Shown: positions 14,665 to 17,765 of the stretch, piece by piece
Layout of the letters: each line of letters starts with the position of its first letter
How positions within the stretch are numbered: position 1 is the first letter of the stretch
Source of the DNA: Firmicutes bacterium CAG:110
GTDB taxonomy: Bacteria; Bacillota; Clostridia; Oscillospirales; Oscillospiraceae
Length of the DNA stretch: 17,765 nt
Reading direction: 5' to 3'
Assembly (NCBI GenBank): GCA_000434635.1
Contig: HF988014.1
Coordinates: 17,132 to 34,896 of the forward strand
Notes under the pieces: generated by a model
Databases searched by the model: none
The model's input: the letters and a program-made list of their open reading frames with translations, nothing else
Told to the model about the DNA's origin: nothing
Translations under genes and position numbers: made by a program

Positions 14665-15768
14665 CTAAACTCTGGGAAGTTTGGATACCGTTCGGAGAAA
14701 CGCGTCGGTTTGGGCGTCGGATGCGTCGTGGCCAAAGCTGACCCGCACCGTCCCCGATTCCAGCGTCCCCGCGCTTTCGTGGGCAAAGGGGGCGCAGTGC
14801 AGACCCGCACGGACCGCAATGCCCTGCTTCGCCAGAAACGCCGCCGCTTCCTCACAGTCCATCCCCGGCCGGAAGGACACCGTCGATGCCTGATGCGCCC
14901 CGGCGAATACCTCCATTCCCAATTTCTGCAAGCCCTCGGCGCACCGTTCCAGCTGCCGGTGCTCCCGGCGGAAAATGTTCTCCACACCTGTACGGCGGAC
15001 AAACCGCAGTCCCTCTGTCAGTCCCGCGTAGCCGGGCACGTTCAGGGTTCCCGCTTCCAGACGGTCAGGCAGATAATCCGGCATGGCCTGATTGACGGAG
15101 TCGCTGCCCGTCCCCCCGAACAGCAGAGGCTGAGCATCGCCGCCGCAGAGCAGCAGCCCCGTCCCCTGAGGCCCCAGCAGCCCCTTATGCCCCGGCATGG
15201 CGATAAAATCCGCCCCCAGCGCCTGAAGATCCACGGGCAGCGCCCCGGCGGACTGGGCGGCGTCGATGATGAACGGCACCCGCCATTTCCGGCACATCTC
15301 CGCCAGCTGCTCCACGGGCAGAATATAGCCGAACACGTTGGAAACGTGGGTAAATACCGCCGCGTCCGCCCCCTGCTTCAGTTCCCGCCCGAAGCGGGAA
15401 AGGGTGTCCTCCCAGTCAAACAGCCGCCGCCCCGCCACCCGGATATCCGCCCCCAGCGCATGAAGGGGACGGGTCACGGCGTTGTGCTCAAATCCGGAAA
15501 CGATCACCCGTCCCCCCGGCTTCACGATGGAGCGGATGGCAATGTTCAGTCCATGGGTGCAGCTGGTGGTCAGCGCGACCTGTTCCGGTCGGCAGTGGAA
15601 CAGCTCCGCCGCAGCTTCCCGGCAGGCATACACCGTCTCCGACGCTTCCATTGCTGCGGGATACCCGCCCCGCCCCGGATTTGCGCAGGTGTACATTGCC
15701 CGCTCCACTGCCCGGTACACCCCCGGCGGCTTGCGGAAGGAGGTGGCGCCGTTGTCCAGATAGATCAT
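14665..15768 (-). CDS. Class V aminotransferase, cysteine desulfurase family
   Basis: PLP-dependent enzyme of 367 residues, most like the 'cysteine desulfurase family protein' group (TIGR01977-type, EF2568-like). That group occurs next to selenium-dependent molybdenum hydroxylase genes rather than being a main IscS or SufS. N-terminal MIYLDNGATSF is the standard family opening. Asp169 in DAAQSAG would bind the PLP ring, and Lys195 in MPGHKG would form the Schiff base. Cys325 in AGLHCAPFAHES is placed like the persulfide cysteine. The frame runs 330 bases further upstream, but that part covers the DUF3343 gene in another frame. The ATG at 15768 overlaps that gene's stop (ATGA) and is chosen. 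Specific substrate (Cys or Sec) is not known from sequence. Confidence 0.92.
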   Translation of the reverse strand: MIYLDNGATSFRKPPGVYRAVERAMYTCANPGRGGYPAAMEASETVYACREAAAELFHCRPEQVALTTSCTHGLNIAIRSIVKPGGRVIVSGFEHNAVTRPLHALGADIRVAGRRLFDWEDTLSRFGRELKQGADAAVFTHVSNVFGYILPVEQLAEMCRKWRVPFIIDAAQSAGALPVDLQALGADFIAMPGHKGLLGPQGTGLLLCGGDAQPLLFGGTGSDSVNQAMPDYLPDRLEAGTLNVPGYAGLTEGLRFVRRTGVENIFRREHRQLERCAEGLQKLGMEVFAGAHQASTVSFRPGMDCEEAAAFLAKQGIAVRAGLHCAPFAHESAGTLESGTVRVSFGHDASDAQTDAFLRTVSKLPRV

Positions 15769-16019
15769 ACCGTCAGCTCCTCCAGATTTCCGTCCGGGCG
15801 CTGGGCATAAATTTTGCGCAAGGGGACGCCGTTCTCCCGCAGAAGCTCCACCACTGGGATGATGTCTTCCGTTTTGATCCGCAGACTGTAGCCGCAGCCT
15901 TGCTGCTCCATCCACTTGGGCGTTCGCTGGAGGACGCACCGGTGGTTGTTCCGGTTCAGCAGCCGCTCGCCCCGCTGGGCAAACGTCACCGAGCGGAACG
16001 TGATGATAAAGATTCTCAT
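15765..16019 (-). CDS. DUF3343 protein, putative Se/S carrier-like
   Basis: 84-residue protein resembling DUF3343 (putative Se/S carrier-like). A beta strand MRIFIITFRSVTFAQRGERLL opens it, then RCVLQRTPK, then the family's Gly-Cys-Gly turn at QGCGYSLRI, where the Cys may carry sulfur or selenium. A helix and a final strand follow. Relatives are fused to, or sit beside, YedF/TusA-like proteins and selenium-linked desulfurases, consistent with the overlapping desulfurase-family gene downstream. The SD GGGAGG is nine bases before the ATG but is buried in a hairpin (16029-16056). No selD, yedF or molybdenum hydroxylase is in the window, so the selenium link is inference. Confidence 0.85.
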   Translation of the reverse strand: MRIFIITFRSVTFAQRGERLLNRNNHRCVLQRTPKWMEQQGCGYSLRIKTEDIIPVVELLRENGVPLRKIYAQRPDGNLEELTV

Positions 16020-16020
16020 A

Positions 16021-16070
16021 ACGCAAAACCTCCCGGCACAATCTATGCCCGGGAGGTCGAAACCGTGCGT
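16021..16070 (-). promoter_or_regulatory. SD-sequestering hairpin before the DUF3343 gene
   Basis: On the minus strand CCTCCCGG (16056-16049) pairs perfectly with CCGGGAGG (16036-16029), extended by two pairs past one bulged base, around a seven-base loop. The 3' arm contains the whole SD of the DUF3343 gene. Right after the stem comes TTTT. An outer five-pair helix (ACGCA at 16070-16066 with TGCGT at 16025-16021) could enclose it. The element could work as a translational switch, a weak terminator or attenuator, or both. The pairing is seen directly; control is inferred. No known riboswitch core is recognised. Confidence 0.6.
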
Positions 16071-16080
16071 ATTCCGGCGG

Positions 16081-16114
16081 CGAAAACGGGGCAGCCACGC
16101 AAGCAGCTGCCCCG
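16081..16114 (-). terminator. Intrinsic terminator of sigma/anti-sigma operon
   Basis: Five bases after the stop of the membrane protein, a perfect nine-pair GC-rich stem (CGGGGCAGC with GCTGCCCCG) surrounds a ten-base loop. TTTTCG follows on the minus strand. The T-run is short (four), so efficiency may be moderate. Confidence 0.8.
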
Positions 16115-16119
16115 CAAGA

Positions 16120-17103
16120 TTATGGTTTGCTTTCGTTTTCCAGCGTGATGGTCGTAACGTAGTCCGGATTCGGGACGTAAAGGCGGTAGCTGGTTCCCGA
16201 CAGCTCCATATAGTAATAGCTCCAGCCGGATTTGAATTTCAGTCCCACCGTGATGGACGGCTGATTCTGAGCGGCGGCAGGCAGGTTGTTCAGCACCAGA
16301 CATTCCCCTTCCTCCGTGGTGTAGTCCCCCCGATCCGCGGGTTCATCCGCGCCATTCAGAAGGATGTGGTCGCCGACGTAGGGTTTCATCGGGATGACCA
16401 CGCAGCACGAGCCCGTTTCCCCGAGAATTTCCCAGAATTCTTCGTATTCCCCGTCGGTGAGAAGCGCGCGCAGTTGGTCGTCCATGTAGATCTGGGAATC
16501 CCTGCGCAGGTCGTATTTCTTTGCGCACTCGCTTCTTCCCGCCAGACGCTGGTCATACTCCTCCCGCGTCCAGACGCCCGCTTCCAGATACTGGTCGACA
16601 GTGTCGTCCGTCAGACCGTACCTCTCGCACCAGAACTGATTGTCGGGTCTTTGCAGGATTTCCTGCTTCAGCGTATCCTCCGGCCTAAACCCTACCACCG
16701 TTTCCCCAGGCATGACCCCGGACAGGTCGTAGCCCAGCGCAATGGAATTCCCGTCATAGTAGCTCTGAAACAGCGTGAACTTGGTGTAGTCCGCTTCGGC
16801 AAATTCGACGGTTTCCGGTGTCTGGGACTGGGTCGCACTCTGCGCCGCTTCCAGAACCGGCTCATCCCGCGGCGTCGCCTTGGGCTGTGCGGCCGCAAAA
16901 ATATTGGGTATCCACCCCGCTGCCGCGGCGGTCACGGTGAGCAGGCTGACGCAGATGGCCGCGGCCAGAATGTAGAGGATGGTTTTCCTCCCGGAAAAGT
17001 GCTTTTGTTTCATATCGGTTGCCTCCTGTGCGGCGGCGTCCACCATGTCCAGATACCTGTCATCGACATACTCCAACGCTCTGAAAAGGTTTTTTCCGTT
17101 CAT
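16120..17103 (-). CDS. Probable membrane anti-sigma factor, unknown outer domain
   Basis: 327-residue single-pass membrane protein. The N-terminal cytoplasmic part (1-40) with LFRALEYVDDRYLDMVDAA resembles the short leader of clostridial anti-sigma-like proteins that sit beside ECF-type sigma genes. One membrane helix lies at about 41-63 (TILYILAAAICVSLLTVTAAAAGW). The outer part (about 65-327) is acidic and rich in Tyr, Thr and Glu, with Cys residues at about 158, 194, 242-243 and in the second half, and I do not recognise a named domain in it. The ATG overlaps the sigma stop (ATGA), so the two are coupled, as expected for a regulator and its sigma. The anti-sigma role is inferred from context and topology; a zinc-binding HxxxCxxC motif is absent. 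Confidence 0.72.
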   Translation of the reverse strand: MNGKNLFRALEYVDDRYLDMVDAAAQEATDMKQKHFSGRKTILYILAAAICVSLLTVTAAAAGWIPNIFAAAQPKATPRDEPVLEAAQSATQSQTPETVEFAEADYTKFTLFQSYYDGNSIALGYDLSGVMPGETVVGFRPEDTLKQEILQRPDNQFWCERYGLTDDTVDQYLEAGVWTREEYDQRLAGRSECAKKYDLRRDSQIYMDDQLRALLTDGEYEEFWEILGETGSCCVVIPMKPYVGDHILLNGADEPADRGDYTTEEGECLVLNNLPAAAQNQPSITVGLKFKSGWSYYYMELSGTSYRLYVPNPDYVTTITLENESKP

Positions 17104-17660
17104 ACGTTGATTCCCTCCCTTTCCAGCTGCTTACGCAGCTTTTGCCGCAGGCAGCTCAAGCGGTACTTCACGTTCCGTTCCGTCAGGCCGAGCTTGTCCG
17201 CGATTTCGCTAATCGCCATGCTGTAGTAATAGCGGCTCAGGAACACGGCGCAGTCCTTCTTGTCCAGCTGGGACAGGAACCGGTTCACACTCCCCGCAGC
17301 CAGCTTTGCATCCACGGCGGCCTCCACGTCGGAGCGGGGGTCTGGCAGACAGGCGTCCAACTCCGACAGCAGGGTGATCATATGCACATCTCTGCATTTG
17401 GCGGTGATATAATCCAGTCGGTCAAAAGCCAGATTCCGGGCGATCCGGGACAGGAAATGCTTCAGCACTCTGGGAATTTCCGGTGGAATGGCATTCCATG
17501 CAGCCAGATACGTATCCGCCGCAATTTCCTCCGTATCCTCCCGGCAGCGCAGGATATTGTAGGCGATCCGATTTATGTAGCCGCCGTATTTCTTCGCCGT
17601 CTCGCCGATGGCTGCTTCCTGCCGGGACAGGTAAAGCGCGATGATCTGGGTATCTTCCAT
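17100..17660 (-). CDS. ECF-like sigma-70 family RNA polymerase sigma factor
   Basis: 186-residue two-domain sigma factor. Region 2 spans about 20-85, with the polymerase-binding helix YGGYINRIAYNILRCREDTEEIAADTYLAAW and ISRIARNLAFDRL-like promoter-melting helix (HFLSRIARNLAFDRL). A variable linker covers about 86-125. Region 4 (about 127-180) has the helix-turn-helix ISEIADKLGLTERNVKYRLSCLRQKL. No region 1 or 3 is visible, which fits the ECF class. A consensus SD AAGGAGGTG lies five bases before the ATG. It has its own sigma-A-type promoter with a palindrome over the start site, and it overlaps its membrane partner by four bases. The signal and target genes are unknown. Confidence 0.93.
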   Translation of the reverse strand: MEDTQIIALYLSRQEAAIGETAKKYGGYINRIAYNILRCREDTEEIAADTYLAAWNAIPPEIPRVLKHFLSRIARNLAFDRLDYITAKCRDVHMITLLSELDACLPDPRSDVEAAVDAKLAAGSVNRFLSQLDKKDCAVFLSRYYYSMAISEIADKLGLTERNVKYRLSCLRQKLRKQLEREGINV

Positions 17661-17679
17661 CAGGGCACCTCCTTGTGAT

Positions 17680-17695
17680 GTGTAAGGCCTTACAC
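17680..17695 (-). promoter_or_regulatory. Perfect 16-bp palindrome, operator candidate
   Basis: GTGTAAGGCCTTACAC is a perfect self-complementary 16-mer. It begins four bases after the -10 box of the sigma promoter and covers the predicted start site near 17693. With no loop it is better suited to bind a dimeric repressor than to form an RNA hairpin. No matching regulator gene is in the window, and I do not assign it to a known family. Confidence 0.65.
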
Positions 17696-17699
17696 CGCT

Positions 17700-17728
17700 A
17701 TAGTAGGAAAACCGCGGCCTATGGACAA
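17700..17728 (-). promoter_or_regulatory. Sigma-A-type promoter of the sigma-factor operon
   Basis: On the minus strand TTGTCC (17728-17723) lies exactly 17 bases before TACTAT (17705-17700). Both boxes are near consensus. An A-rich stretch sits just upstream of the -35. Start site predicted near 17693, giving a leader of about 33 bases with a perfect SD. Confidence 0.72.
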
Positions 17729-17765
17729 AGTTTTTCTGAGATGCAGAGAAAAAAGGCGTGACCCG

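Noticed and set aside
14652..14682. Possible terminator after the desulfurase-family gene: AAACT/AGTTT stem then a run of seven Ts
   Set aside because: The stem has only five AT-rich pairs and lies eight or more bases before the T-run, so it is too weak to call. The T-run may instead be an upstream A/T element of the cdaA promoter.
15769..16098. N-terminal extension of the desulfurase-family frame by 110 codons
   Set aside because: It overlaps the DUF3343 gene in another frame and runs through two hairpins. The MIYLDNGATSF start at 15768 is the family N-terminus.
17731..17754. AT-rich inverted repeat near the window edge (TTTTTCTG with CAGAGAAAAA)
   Set aside because: The arms match only with a two-base bulge and are mostly A/T. 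It could be the tail of a terminator of a gene beyond the window, but the sequence ends too soon to judge.
1..17765. Mobile elements, CRISPR arrays, tRNA/rRNA genes or a defence island
   Set aside because: No transposase, integrase, direct-repeat array, tRNA-like cloverleaf or phage gene was seen. Gene content and style are uniform and chromosomal.

Overview
The window comes from a high-GC member of the Firmicutes, most likely class Clostridia (Oscillospiraceae/Ruminococcaceae-like). This rests on the gene order, the AAGGAGG-type Shine-Dalgarno (SD) sequences, the sigma-A-type promoters, and families typical of the group: RemA, CdaA/CdaR, PASTA kinase, and the DUF3343/desulfurase pair. The genus cannot be read from the sequence alone. 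Every supportable gene, sixteen or more in total, lies on the minus strand, so transcription runs from high to low coordinates. The many plus-strand open frames are antisense shadows of GC-rich genes.

Reading in the direction of transcription, there are three blocks. (1) 17765-16081: a sigma-A-type promoter carrying a perfect 16-bp palindrome at the expected start site drives an ECF-like sigma factor. It overlaps by 4 bases a single-pass membrane protein that is probably its anti-sigma partner, and an intrinsic terminator follows. (2) 16080-14665: a small DUF3343 (putative Se/S carrier-like) protein overlaps by 4 bases a class V aminotransferase/cysteine desulfurase-family enzyme. The SD of the DUF3343 gene is buried in a GC-rich hairpin. 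(3) 14639-21: a clear promoter (TTGCCA-N17-TATAAT) opens a long, tightly packed run. It contains cdaA-cdaR (cyclic di-AMP synthesis and its regulator), an RseC-like membrane protein, yicC, remA, gmk, rpoZ, priA, def, fmt, rsmB, rlmN, a PP2C phosphatase, a PASTA-domain Ser/Thr kinase and rsgA.

Block 3 is a housekeeping superoperon. It joins second-messenger and cell-wall signalling (c-di-AMP; PrkC/PrpC), nucleotide supply and transcription (Gmk, omega), replication restart (PriA), N-terminal formyl-Met handling (Def, Fmt) and ribosome modification or maturation (RsmB, RlmN, RsgA). Most junctions are overlaps or gaps under 40 bases (GTGA, ATGA, TGATG and TTGA overlaps), which suggests translational coupling. 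Several genes use non-ATG starts (gmk GTG, fmt TTG, probably rsgA TTG).

No mobile element, CRISPR array, tRNA, rRNA or obvious new multi-gene system is visible. The features most worth a second look are regulatory: the palindromic operator candidate, the SD-sequestering hairpin, the strong hairpin lacking a U-tract between rpoZ and priA, and the 5' leader of cdaA. The largely uncharacterised outer domain of the anti-sigma candidate is also worth attention.
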